A DNA stretch of 64,000 nt from positions 15,771,420 through 15,835,419 of the forward strand of contig OZ038387.1 in NCBI GenBank assembly GCA_964036045.1, given 5' to 3'. Both the position numbers and the translations under genes were made by a program. Under the pieces are notes generated by a model, which worked only from the letters and a program-made list of their open reading frames with translations, was not told the DNA's origin and ran no database searches. Shown here piece by piece: positions 11,701 to 22,774 of the stretch. The first letter of the stretch is position 1; each line of letters begins with the position of its first letter. Source of the DNA: Eutreptiella sp. 'Long Island Sound 2002'. Its lineage: Eukaryota > Euglenozoa > Euglenophyceae > Eutreptiales > Eutreptiaceae.

Positions 11701-14700
11701 CAAGCGACCGACAAGCTCCCATCAGTAGACATGCTCCTAGCAACAGACGTGCTGGTACCTGCAGACATGCTCCAACCTGGGCACACACGTCTGCCAGCAG
11801 AGCACACCATCTCATACCCTCAGACATGCTCCCCACCGCGGGCATCCTCCTGCCTGCAGACAGGCTCGTACCAAACCACATGTTCATGGCAGCACACATG
11901 CCTCTACCCACGGGCATGCTCCGCCCCAGACACAAGCTCATACCAGCAGACATCCTCGTACCTGCAGACTGCTCCTACCAGCAGACATGCTCAGCTTTGG
12001 ACAGCCAAGGGGGAAGTCAGGATCACACATTCTAGCTTCATAGAATGATGGCGCTGGCCACACCTGACCATGCTGGGAGGAAGCTGCAGGCGATAGCAAC
12101 GCGTGTCGTAGCCAGCACCAAGAAGGACCAGCTGGGAGGGCACAGAGGCGTGGCTGTACCCGAACTGATCCACAACGTCATCAAGCCAACAAGTACGCGC
12201 CTGAGGAACGAGGGGCACACCGGGAGGTACTGATCGCGTGCTTTGCTGAGGGCGCATTACATTCACAGAGCAGATGATTCAAAAAAAATGTTGCTGCCTC
12301 CCCCGGAGTCCAGAGGAAATGATCCCCTCATCAAGCTGCCACACAAATTGAACCAGAAAGGCAGTACTGCTCCCCTGCAGCGCCTGGGCCTTGGCTCCAA
12401 ACTTCCACAGCAGCAGGGGCTGTGCGTGCAGCAGGGGCTGTGCGTGCAGCAGGGGCTGTGCGTGCAGCAGGGGCTGTGCGTGCAGCAGGGGCTGTGCGTG
12501 CAGCAGGGGCTGTGCGTGCAGCAGGGGCTGTGCGTGCAGCAGGGGCTGTGCGTGCAGCAGGGGCTGTGCGTGCAGCAGGGGCTGTGCGTGCAGCAGGGGC
12601 TGTGCGTGCAGCAGGGGCTGTGCGTGCAGCAGGGGCTGTGCGTGCAGCAGGGGCTGTGCGTGCAGCAGGGGCTGGGGGGCGGTTTTGCACAGCGCGCGCA
12701 CAGCGCCAATTACTACAGTTTTATCCCCGGAACACCCCCTGAAAACCACCCCATCTACAGAAGTGTGTGCACGATCAATTAAAAAAAAATCCCTGGTGTA
12801 CCAGCAGGGGCTGCAGGGTGCAGAATTCAGGACCCTGAGGCTGGGGCTGGGGCTGGGGCTGGGGCTGGGGCTACCAGTGCTGGAAAACAGCCGACTTTTC
12901 ACACAGCGCGCGGACAGCGCACGGTCCCCCCCCCCGTAGAGGGGAGGAGGTTTTCCGGGGGCGAGGGGGGGGGTTCGTTCAGGCCCTTTTTCCAGGCCCC
13001 CCCCGCCCCCGGGGTGGCTCCGGTGGGGACTTAGACTATACATATAGGTCTATATAGGTCCATATAGGTCTCCATGGTTCCGGAGATTGTGCTCTGGTGG
13101 GGTTGTTTTTTGTACAAAAGTGCTATTTGCGCATGCACTTGTGTGGCTTCGTACGACAAGCCCACGTTCGATCCGTGGGTGTCACGACGGTATGTTCTTA
13201 GTCATGGCCCCTACTTCGAACCATGCATCATATGGGACTTGGTCAATGCAATGGCGCAGTTACAAAGACGATCATGTTGGTGAGTTTTGAAAATGCAAAT
13301 TTTCATGATGTGTGATTTTAATCGTCTTGCGGGAGCCCCAGACGGGCCCACCGGGGGTGGGGGGGGGTGGGGGTGCCCCAACATATAAATACCTCAAAGA
13401 GATCGCCATGACGCGCTGATCATTTTGAGGTATACATCACGGGGAAAAATTTTGGTGCATTTTATCCGTTTGCTTAGCGGCCCAATTTCTGAGCCAGGAC
13501 CGGTCCCCAGACTGCCACTTTACAAAGGCTCTGTCAGGGGATCCCCTTTGCCTACCCCCCCCCCCCCCCCCGGGGGGGAAGGGGGCTCAAACGACCCCCC
13601 CCCCACCGCCCCGCAAACCTTTTTCCCACCCCCCCATTTCCATTTCAACAGGAAAAGGAACCTTCATCTCAGCAGTCCACAAGTTGGCAGAGGACACAGG
13701 AGAACCGAATCGAGAGTGCCGGGGCCGAAATGGTGCGGAACCAAAAGGCGGTGGTCGGCCTCCGGTCCGCACCGTTGCAGGGCACACCTGCAGCAGGGAG
13801 ACGGGGTCGACGGGGGCGTTGGGGAATAGCCGCAGAGCAGCCCGCATCATCTGCGCGGACAGGAGCGTGCGGGTCAGACGGAACTGGAGCCGCGCCGCGC
13901 ACCGGAACAGCTGCAGCACCACCCACAGCCACGGCCCACGCCGGCCGTTGGGCAAGTGCCACAAGAGCCGGGGCGCCAGCGCATCGGGTCCAAAGCCACA
14001 ATCGTGGGCCACGGTGCGGGCCATGAGCGTGGCAACAGCGGTCAAGCTTCCGCCCTCGGCGACAGATATATTGCGCACTGCGACGGTCCTGAGACGAAAT
14101 TCGGTGACTGAGAAGAGGCGGAGGGGACCGAGAACTGCGCTGTATCTCCATCACACCCGGCTGACACAGTAGCGCGCAGTCGGCGTGTCGTTCTACCATC
14201 TCTGTCAAATTCCGGGTTTGAACCCTTGGCCTTCGGGTCTTTCACAGTGTCCGGAGGCTGCGGCTTCACTCGCGGCAACGGTTGAGCGGCTACTCCGCGC
14301 TTTGGGGTTCGAACCTGAGGCCATCGGTGCAGAAGCCATGTCTTCTGACCTCTCGACCGACCGGAGTCTCACAGTGATCGGGGACAGATATAGCCCCTCG
14401 CCAATTACTCTCCAATCGCCGTCCGCTGTCGGTCGTCTCCAACCGCGAGGGCTGTGTCCAAGGGGGGCAAGAGGGCAAAGAAAGGGACCCTCCTGCTCGG
14501 GATTGTGCCCCCCCCCCCCCGTGTCCAACGAATAATTATGTCCCAAAAAAATACGGTCCGAACGGGTAGCGTTCGTTGGACACAGTGTTCCGTACGCGCG
14601 ACAATATTGTGAACCGACGGTAACACATCCCTAGGCACAAGACACCCAGCCCATTCAAAGCACAATGCGATGGAGACTTCCACTTACCACTTTTCAGAGT

Positions 14701-17046
14701 AGAAACCCTTGTTGCGGTCCCGCTTCATGCGGAAAAGCTGAACGTGCTCCGGGGGCTTGGGGCTCTTCTTGGCGTGGGCAGAAGTGGCAGCCCGATCCGA
14801 GTTGCTCACCTTGGGGACGGATAGATTTGATGGGACAGCACTGTCCTCCATCAAATCATCCCTCACACCCCACTTTGCAGTTTTGCACACCACTTCTGCA
14901 ACATAGGGGGAATCTTTGCACTGCGCGCGCACTGCGCGCTACTTTTAGACTATGTTCCCCCCAAAGAGCCCCCAAGCACACCCCTTGGAAACGCCCTTAG
15001 AATTAGGTGACCCAAACTGCCCCAGCTCAAGAAAGTTGCAAACTGGGGTACACAGTACCACTCTCGCTCCTTTAAGGGCGATCTTGGTCAACACCTTAGC
15101 AAGTTGGGAGAATGGGGGGTTAGCATAGCACAACCCCATCGATCTCTAGTAGAAGCGATAGGCGTTATTGAGGTATCGCAAACAGTAGAGCTGCATCATA
15201 TGCTGCTCCTTACTCGCGAACAACTCCACCTGAACTTCCTGCATTCTCGGGGGTCCCCAACAAAGGGGGACAAAATCAGAAGTCAAAATGTACACTAGGG
15301 GTCACCATGATGCCCCTAGGGGCCCCTAATATCTCAAAGTATGGGTCTCTAGTACGGCAAGACGCCCAAATAGTTGCACTGCGCTTAAGGCTCCCCCATA
15401 CAACACCACAGCCCCTCATTTCCCCGCAACATTAGCCTAAAACCTCCGTTCTGATGTTTGGTACCTAATTAAGTACCGAATTAATTAGTTCCCCAAAAAA
15501 TACGGTCCGAACGGGAAGTGTTCGTTGGACACAGTGTTCGTTGGACACGGGGGGGGGGGTGCGCAAATCACAGGCATGAAATCTTGTGCAAATCAATTTT
15601 ACTGTTCATCAACTGGAGTCTGAATCAAAGGGTGGTAGTGGTTGTTGTCGGTGAAGCCAGAGGAGGGTTTCTCAGGCAACTTGCCTTGAAGAGCAGCCAA
15701 ACGCCACACCTCACCGAGAAGAGAGAAATCATGGGGGTGTTGTGCAACGGACTTTGGGGTCACAATGGAAGCACATGCGCGTGCTGGAGCATGTACACGG
15801 CAATGTACACCTCAAAAGTCCGTTGGCGCGCAGCTTCAACAATAAGGACGCGGCTTTGCAAAGTGGGCTACTGCGCCAAAAGATGCGCAGCATCGTTTTA
15901 TGTCACATCGTCAACAGTTGCCCTTTTTTTTGCCGGTATGATGGCCTTCATACCGGACAAAGAGGATGGCTGCTACAAGCGCCTGTGTGTCCCCAGGGGA
16001 AGGGACAAATTGACACTGGGTTTGTGCTTCAAAAACTGTTCCATGGGGCCCTGGATGGAGCATGACAGCCGAACACAACTGAGCAATCCCTAATTCTTGC
16101 AGAACATATTTGCACAACACAGGGCCATGAAACAACAGGAAAAGGCTGCAGTGTACAAAGGCCTACTTTTTTCACCCACCTTAAAGCGGAGGAGCGAGGG
16201 GGTCCAGGGGCGGGCGGGCGGGGGGGGGGGGGGGGCTCCTTGCGGAAAAAGAAGAAATTAAGCACAGATCTGCCAACCGCCGCTGGTCAATCCCGGTCAC
16301 CTACTGTGGGAAGCCTTGACCATAGAACAAAGCCCTCTGAACACCCACCTGAGAAGAACGACAGGTAGCAGGCACAAGGCCACTGCCAACCAGAGGCCGA
16401 CCGTGAGCGGGGCCAGCGCAACCGACACCAGCAACAAGAGTTGGTCCAGGGCCATGGCCAACTTCGTGGCATCGTGGGGCTGGAGCAGGTCCCGCCGCCG
16501 GGACATCGCCGTCGTGTAGCTCGCCCTGGGCCCTGAACCACCGCATGCGGCCTCCACGCCGGCCCCCTCAGCACGTTCCCCTTCGGCAGCAGCGGTCCCC
16601 AGCAGGACCCACCGTTTGGCTTTGGGGGGTGGCTGCCATTGCCGGGACAGGCCCAGCCCGAGGGCAGTCAGCAATACGCCAAAGGCCAAGCCCAGCACGG
16701 GTCCAGGGGGGCGCTGCGGTCTACTGTGCCGCCACACTGCCGGCGCTGCTGCATCCGCAGGCGCAGTGGAAAGGAGTGCGGGCGGTGTGGGGCCATGGGG
16801 TGGCACAGTGGGGCGGCGTGTGGAGCCGTGCAGGAGAGCTACCTTTGAGGGGAGCGTTGTGCGGGTGGCCAGGGGCAGGTATGCCACGGGGCGCCTGGAG
16901 CTGGGGAGGGCGCAGAAGCACGCCACCAGCACAGTGCACAGCAGCAGTGTGCTTAGGCAGGCTGCCAGGGAGCGTCGGGAGGGGCCTGCGGCGTCAGGAT
17001 GGGCACACAGGGGTGCGGTAAGGGGGTCATCCTGGGGCAGTTTCAT
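8736..17046 (-). CDS. SAM-dependent methyltransferase of the leucine carboxyl methyltransferase (LCM, PF04072-type) family, four exons
   Basis: Exons on the minus strand are 17046-16349, 14088-13788, 12200-12064 and 9246-8736. All introns are GT-AG, phases 2, 0 and 2 match, and the sum is 1,647 nt for 548 residues plus stop. The family core is clear across the junctions: AEGGSLTAVATLMART (first helix of the family), ARTCWLDD, the SAM-binding strand LVLLGAGYDTRCYRL (~357-371), FEVDAPGTQAQK (380-391, acidic SAM-ribose motif), and FVLEGVTMFL later. The N-terminal ~233 residues are not part of the family. They carry hydrophobic segments at ~27-47, ~115-134 and ~200-232, the first two separated by a Ser/Thr/Pro/Arg-rich stretch, as in a bipartite plastid leader followed by a membrane anchor (inference). 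The substrate is unknown; family members methylate protein C-termini or small-molecule carboxyls/hydroxyls. Confidence 0.9.
9247..12063. other. Intron 3 of the methyltransferase gene
   Basis: A 2,817-nt GT-AG intron on the minus strand. It contains several G-runs (about 10440-10460, 11036-11050) and C-runs (about 11200, 11539), a near-perfect small hairpin at ~11590-11606 (GGTGC...GCACC), and the degenerate tandem repeat listed separately. No independent gene is recognised in it. Confidence 0.7.
11725..11998. repeat. Degenerate tandem repeat, unit about 15-17 bp (GCAGACATGCTCGTACC-like)
   Basis: About 16 imperfect copies of a CAGACATGCTC(C/G)TACC-like unit are recognisable by eye, with many substitutions. 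It sits at the donor end of intron 3 of the methyltransferase gene. Confidence 0.75.
12410..12675. repeat. 18-bp minisatellite, about 14-15 near-perfect copies
   Basis: The unit CAGGGGCTGTGCGTGCAG is repeated head to tail almost without change inside intron 2 of the methyltransferase gene. The unit has no stop codon in any frame and its length is a multiple of three, so all six frames are open through it. The long frames here are artefacts of the repeat, not genes. Near-identical copies imply recent expansion. Confidence 0.97.
12839..12872. repeat. (GGGGCT)n microsatellite
   Basis: Five to six GGGGCT copies lie in intron 2 of the methyltransferase gene, about 165 bp from the 18-bp minisatellite, which itself contains GGGGCT. 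Four or more G-runs in a row give G-quadruplex potential on the plus strand. Confidence 0.9.
13033..13072. repeat. Short tandem repeat (TATATAGGTCTA/CATATAGGTC)n
   Basis: Three to four imperfect copies of a TATAGGTC(T/C)A-type unit in the second intron of the methyltransferase gene. Confidence 0.7.
13549..13615. repeat. Poly-C/poly-G cluster
   Basis: A run of well over 15 C is followed directly by G-runs and another C-run. It lies in intron 2 of the methyltransferase gene, close to exon 2. It is the longest homopolymer block in this part of the window and a likely spot for assembly length error. Confidence 0.85.
14508..15559. mobile_element. Putative non-autonomous element with terminal inverted repeats, in methyltransferase intron 1
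   Basis: The left end is a 13-C run followed by GTGTCCAACGAA (14521-14532). The right end is TTCGTTGGACAC (15537-15548) followed by an 11-G run, so the ends form an inverted repeat of about 23 bp. Just inside each end is a direct copy of a ~45-bp segment containing ATACGGTCCGAACGGG and TTCGTTGGACACAGTGTTC (about 14545-14590 and 15495-15539). No transposase is present in the 1.05-kb interior. A minus-strand frame at about 14691-14820 ends in a good donor (AAAGTG/GTAAGT) and may be a captured exon or chance. Target-site duplications cannot be read through the homopolymers. Confidence 0.6.
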
Positions 17047-17868
17047 GCAAACCTGCGTGTCAGCATTAAAGGGAACATCAGACTACAACAGGCGGGGGGT
17101 GCGATAAAGGCTTAGTAAGTGTGCCGGTTGGTGCTTTCAGGGAATGTCTACATTGTGTGTCCGCAGACGATGGGGAAACTATTTTTGGTATGTGAGAGTC
17201 GGTCAGTTTTCCGTTTGTTCACAGGGAGGGGGGTTTATCCACACGGGCATGAAGACCACAGTCAGGGGCAAAGCCCTGAGCTGCTACTGCACTCCTGACA
17301 GTTGGTGGCGCCAATCTGCTTCTCCGGGGTAGAGGGGGGGCGGGGGGTGCAGCACGATGTTTACAAGATGCGATCCCTTTGTGGGCACAATGCCATGCTT
17401 TGGTGGTTATATAAACCCCAGATCCACCGCAGAGAAATAACCTCCAAACCCTCTGAGTGATTAGAGATGCATGAGTTTGGGAACATGAACGCTGCAAGGG
17501 ATCCATCTTGAACCTCCTGTGGTCTTGTTCCCCAACAAGGCAACGACAGTGTTATTTTCAGGGCTGTGGCACAGTAGTCATTGTGCGCGTACAAGTCAGT
17601 GTTGGAGGGTAGAGCCCCCAGGAGGGGGGACGGGATGGGGCACAGAACAGTCTGTGTGCCGCCCCTCCCCACAAGTGTGCCATTTTCTAATGGGGCGGCA
17701 GGGGGGGTCCACATGGGCCACGGGGTCCCCAACATATATGCCTCAACATGAGAGCCTTGTCATTCTCATCATTGGAGGCAGACATGTTGAAGTAAAACGG
17801 CTGGGTTAGCAAGCCCGTCGTAGGTGATATTCACTGAGCTAGTGTACTTGGGGCCAACTGTTGGGCCG
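17047..17868. other. 5' flank of the methyltransferase gene, nothing recognised
   Basis: This holds the upstream region of the minus-strand methyltransferase. No TATA box placement is convincing. G-rich patches occur at 17334-17346 and 17700-17710. No gene is recognised. Confidence 0.4.
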
Positions 17869-18190
17869 GATCAGCCCCGATATGCCATGCTCCGCGGCCG
17901 GCCAAACACCGGCCCGTTTGTCCAGGCAAATCCCGGGGCCCTCCCTGGCCAAGCCGCCTGGCTGGATCGGCCCTGATATGCTAGGCTCCTTGACCGCCCA
18001 AACGCCGGCCCGTTTGTAGAGGCAAACCCTGGCCCGGATGCCGCCCCGTTTGTACAGGCAAATCCCAGGGCACCTAGGGACCAAGCCACCCGGGCGGATT
18101 GGCCCTGATATGCTAGGCCCTTGGCCGGCTAAACGCCGGCCCGTTCGTACAAGCAAATCTCAGCCCAAACTTTGACCCGTTTGAACGGGC
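17869..18190. repeat. Degenerate tandem repeat, about 3 units (CGGCCCGTTTGTACAGGCAAAT-type)
   Basis: Recurring blocks are GGAT(C/T)(A/G)GCCC(T/C)GATATG, AAACGCCGGCCCGTTTGT and AGGCAAATCCC, in the same order at irregular spacing of roughly 90-130 bp. The unit is GC-rich and the repeat is out of phase with any gene. A frame on the minus strand repeats accordingly and is not taken as coding. Confidence 0.7.
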
Positions 18191-19989
18191 AAATTCCGGC
18201 CAATTCGTGGCGGCAAGTTGGCAATATGTCTCGTCAAAGTCGTTCCGCCCCTCGTTGGCTTGCCCCCAAGCGTGCCCCCCTATATGCCATACACACCAAA
18301 CAATATACCCCGTGTACTACCCCAAAATGGCAGCACCAAGAGGCAATATTCCAAAGTGAGCAGGCCCCACATGCTAATGTATCTAGGTACATGTGTCCCA
18401 CAGAACGGTACCCGGTGGCCCATGCACCACCGACGAGTTTTGTTCCTCTTGTGTGCGCCAACGTGCCAACCACCACTGATGGCATTCCCTGTGTGGAGGT
18501 GAATTGTGTACACCCGTGCAGCAGCCCACAGACAATACCACAGTGACAAAACTTCAGCCCAAGGACGCCTGCACTTTCCCAACCCGCTCCGTGGCTCGTA
18601 GCTCATAGCTCATAGCTCATAGCTCCACTCCAATGGTGCATTGCAGGTGCAGCATGTGTAGTGTGGTGTTTGCCAAAAATGTGCCATATCCCTGGGCCCC
18701 ACAAAGTGACAGAAACAGCTCCTAGCGCTATTCAGGTACGGCACTGTGTGTGCAAAAGTGGGCAGTGGGGTTGTCAACATGAGGGGCTATTTGCGCAACT
18801 ATTGGTCTTTGGGTCTGGTGGTGGTGCTTAGGGGATGAGGCAGTTTTGTAGTCCACAAATCACCTCGAAGTGGGTGGTAGATCAAGGGTATGGGTAGATT
18901 ACAACCCCCCATTTGGGGGGTATTCGGGGGGTGCTCTATCAACACAATACATGTGCACAGTACCTCTGCAATGCAAGCTGCCCCAGAGCGGCGGCAACGT
19001 GCAATAATGACAATCCCTTGTCGTTGTGTTTTGAGGGGAAGCTGCTGGCAAAAAGCTAGTTTTGGGACAACTGGCAGAAAGTCCTGGGGCAGCAGCCCTA
19101 CATCCAGCAGCCCATGCAGACCGTCACTGAAAGTAGGGCGAGCGGAGCGCGGGCCGTTGTCGGTGTCAACCGTTCATTTCACGCCAAAGTACAGGATCAT
19201 CCATGCAAACACATGCATCCACACGCATCAGCCTGAGCCCCGTGTTGCCCCAGGGGGCCAAGTGGGCCTTCACTGAAAATAGAAAACCAGTTGCACACCG
19301 AGTGCCAAGACCTGGGGGCCTTTATTACACACAAAAAAAAAAGGACGGGCTTGTCCAAGACACACCCTTATTTCGCAGCGCTGTTTCAAGAGAAGCGCCA
19401 GCATCAAACAATACCGTTGGAATGGTGTGTTTCCTTCCATCCGCCAATTCGGTCTATCCACCAATTCCGTCCATCTGCCAATTCCGTTCGGCCACCCGTT
19501 CCGTCCATGCAGACTTTGAACCCTTTGGCTCCAATTTTGTGCAGCCAGCAACACCTGGCTCACTTTTTAAACTCAAGTGTTGAGCTTGCGGCTCACCAAA
19601 AGCAATCTGAAACTTGGGCAAATAGCCTTGTGGTAGTTGAGCACATGTTTGCACTTACTAGGGGCCATAGTTTACAGGATGACAATCATGAAGGAGGCAT
19701 TCACAACATTTCACCAGCAATGCCGCCGACCATAAGTGCAATTTATGTGCAACACAAGTGCAGTCTTGAAATTCAAGATCCATAGATTGAGATGTGCTTG
19801 CATGCACGACATTCGACGAATCAACATATTCTCACACCACTCACTTCAGTTGCAATATCTTTTTGTTGGTTTTGGGTCTCCATGGGCTCAAAGCGGGCCA
19901 AAAACACTCATCAGTCCAGGAACACCTATGGGATATATCAGTTTTTGTCCTTGTTGGACTCATTTTGGCCCAAGCTGGTTTGGGCTCCG
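18191..19989. other. Intergenic, only minor repeats
   Basis: It contains a 7-bp tandem TAGCTCA x4 at 18599-18626 and a CCGTCCATCTGCCAATTC-like short repeat at about 19436-19510. Frames on both strands lack recognisable motifs. Confidence 0.4.
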
Positions 19990-20585
19990 TGCGCTGCCCT
20001 AGCAGGTCGGAAGCACACCCGTACAGTGGTCTAAGCGTCTATTTAAGCAATTCTGAGGGGTGCTTGCAAGTGGACTAGGTGCCCTCAAAAATGGTTTTTG
20101 AGCCATGTAGCCCAAGATATGGCCCATTCTTGCTGGGGGACTCTTTGGAACCATACTATGCAGATTTTGGGCCATTTGGGGGCATCTTTGGGTGTTTTTC
20201 AGGCACCTCGTGGAGTTAGGGGTCAACAAAAAGGTGCCTGGTCAGGAGCAAGCCAACTTAATTGAAACATATGCCATCCGTTGTCCTTCATTTGACCATT
20301 TTGAGAGGGTTTCAGGGCTGCTTTGGGGGGGGGAAAGGGCTGTTGTTGGAGGGGCACCTCCCAACTCGGCGTGCACACCCAAGGGCGCCACTGGTGAGTT
20401 GGGGCTCAAACTCTGGATTTGGCGGAAGGGCACCTGTCCATACAAAAAGTGGCTAGAGTAGAGTAGAGTAGATCCTGAAGCAATGGCACGGTGATATGAG
20501 CAAAACAGAAGTGCTTGCTTGTTGTTGCTTGCTTCCTTAGCTAGCTTGCTGGATACAATGTGGCTTTGGGGCAAGATGTGTCGAT
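19990..20585. repeat. Dispersed repeat, copy 1 (partner at 24115-24715)
   Basis: The shared blocks run in the same order and orientation in both copies: GTGGACTAGGTGCCCTCA, TTGAGCCATG, AAGATATGGCCCATTCTTG, CAGATTTTGGGCCATTT, then near the 3' end GGCTAGAGTAGAGTA and CAAAACAGAA followed by a TTGCTTGTTG-rich stretch. By eye the central part is about 80 percent identical. No coding capacity is recognised. It may be a decayed transposon or SINE/LINE piece. Confidence 0.75.
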
Positions 20586-20979
20586 GCCTGCAAGTGTATT
20601 GCAACACAATGCAAGCACACCACACTTCATGGTGATTCGCCAACACAACAACTTCACTCTGGGCGCCAATCTACATGAACAGTGAGCAGCCACCAATGAA
20701 GACAGTAAGGGAGCTTTGGTGGGCACCTTTATGGTGCTCGTTTCGCTACATGCATGCAACCTCATTTGCTTCCAAGTGCAGTTGTTTCTGTTCCAAAATA
20801 CACTACCAAAGGAAAGTGTTCAAAGTGTGCACACTGCAGTGTTATGTCATTGCTTTTTTTTTTGAGGTTGCAGGTACTCTCCCACAAATCTTAGAAATGA
20901 GGCCTTGAAATTTTATGCGACGCTCTGTTGTTTGATAAAGCTGTGATACAGCATGCCCCTGTTCTACAATTTTTGTGGC

Positions 20980-21425
20980 TTGAGGCCCAAAATCTACAGC
21001 TTCAGTAGCTGTAGGCCTCAATTCTGCAGCTGCAGTGTGTAGCTATGTAAGCTACCGGGCCAGATTTCACCAATGCAGTAGCTGCGGGCACCAATTACGC
21101 AGCGAGAGCAGGTGCAGGCCCCATTCTTCAGCGTGAGGACTGATTGTACAGCTACAGTAGCCACAGGCCTCATTTCTCTTGCTCAAGGTATTGTATGATA
21201 TGGTTTTAGTGGCCGTCGGCGCTCAATTCTAGAGTTCCAATAGCCATAGGCCCCCATTCGACGGCTGCGGTAGCTGTAGCCCCTCTTTCAATAGCTATAG
21301 TAACTGCAGCCCCTAATTTATCTAGCTACAGCAATTCATAGGCCCTATATTTCCAGAGAGTCCAGCTGCAGGCCACAATCCTGCAGGAAGTAGTTGTTGG
21401 CCTTAATTCTACAGCTCAATACAGC
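20980..21425. repeat. Degenerate ~30-bp tandem repeat (GGCC..CAATTCTACAGCTACAGTAGCTGTA)
   Basis: About 14 diverged units each carry GGCCCC/TCAATT, then a CAGCTACAGTAGC-like core, then TGTA/CATA, giving a rhythm of about 29-33 bp over ~440 bp. The core CAGCTGCAGTAGCTG is itself partly palindromic (AGCTNNAGTAGCT). No frame is open throughout, so it is a decayed minisatellite rather than a repeat protein. Confidence 0.75.
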
Positions 21426-22774
21426 CGAGCATCCAGTGTCTGATGGAAAATGTGGCGATCCCAGCATCTGGGAAATCGGGATGTGAATGCGTCCGTCCGT
21501 ATCTGCATTGATAAATTGCAAACACACACATACACGCACCTGACTCGGCTCTACTCAACACCTGTGCATCTGCCTCAAAGAATCCACATACCTGGCAAAC
21601 AGCTTAAATCCTAACTTCGCACCAACATCTGAGTTTCCACACTTCAGAGAGGTGCATTGATGTGCTGCGGCACAACAATCCATAACCTCCAATTGTCACA
21701 TTCATTCCAGTGCAGATGTCTGTGTCACAATGTGCCAGTCTGCAGCGGTGCATTGCACATTGGGAACAATTGTTGCATATATAAATCAATCCTGCATGAA
21801 TACCATAGCATCACCACAAAGCATTTCTTGGTGCATCATAAAAATGCAACCACGCCTTCAGGACCATCATAATTGTGCGCCATCCACCATCAATTAAGAC
21901 TTTGGCATACAGCATTGGACTTGCCCCTCAGACCTTGACGCTATGACTGCAACGACATTCATGGCATGCAGCAGCGCCCCAGCAGTAGCTCAGTCATCAA
22001 TACTTTGCAAAATGCCAGAAGGCAGACTTTGCCTACAATTTTCGTGATTCGCCATATATTGCTTGATGCGTGTCCCTTGCTTGCTCTTGCTTTTTTTCCC
22101 CCGGTCGTTTACTATCTGTGCTGCACGGCATGTTCACAATCAAAGAGTGCACTTCTGGCCCAAATGATAACCCCAATCCTGACCCCACTGAGAGAATTGG
22201 CATACACAACATTTGTGCGCGTTGCAGTCGACATGTAGTCAGAGAATGTCCGACAGAACATGCAATCCATCGTGCTTCACCTTTTCCCAGCTGTGCCGGT
22301 GCAGAACCCAGCTGTGTACTGCACTGCGCCGCAGCGTTACCGTGATTTTCATTGTGTTTTTGTATTGCGTGAGGATTTGGACAAATTGAAGGCATGCAGC
22401 GAGGCAGCAACATTCCACGCAGGAGGCAAGCTGCTGTTAATGAATGAAGGAATGAAGAATGAATGACTGGTTGGTTTTCTCGACGTAAGAGACGTAAGAG
22501 AATTCCACGTTCAAGCACGGCCCAGAGAGACACATGGGCAAGCCTCGCAAAGTGCCCTTTAAAGGTGGCTCTTGCTGTGTAATATTGACAAACTGCATTC
22601 CAGCCCAGGGTGGAGGCGGTAGCCAGGACTCAGCCCTAAACTGTCCCCACATGACCAGACCTCAACTGCAACATATCCTCGCGGTTGAGACACCTCAGAT
22701 CTGTGGCTGCCAGAGGATAGCAGCTGCATCGGAATTCCAGCTCCCAGTCACTGCACAGTGGCAGATGTTAGCAC

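Noticed and set aside
12243-13043. Long overlapping open frames on both strands (up to 254 codons) with CVQQGL, SRGCA or HSPCCT repeats
   Set aside because: All are produced by the stop-free 18-bp minisatellite in an intron; none continues into recognisable protein.
13100-13190. tRNA gene suggested by CCACGTTCGATCCGTGG
   Set aside because: The T-arm core is good but no matching acceptor, D-arm or anticodon arm could be placed.
14205-14330. tRNA genes suggested by GGGTTTGAACCC and GGGGTTCGAACC
   Set aside because: No cloverleaf could be folded by eye; they lie in a methyltransferase intron.
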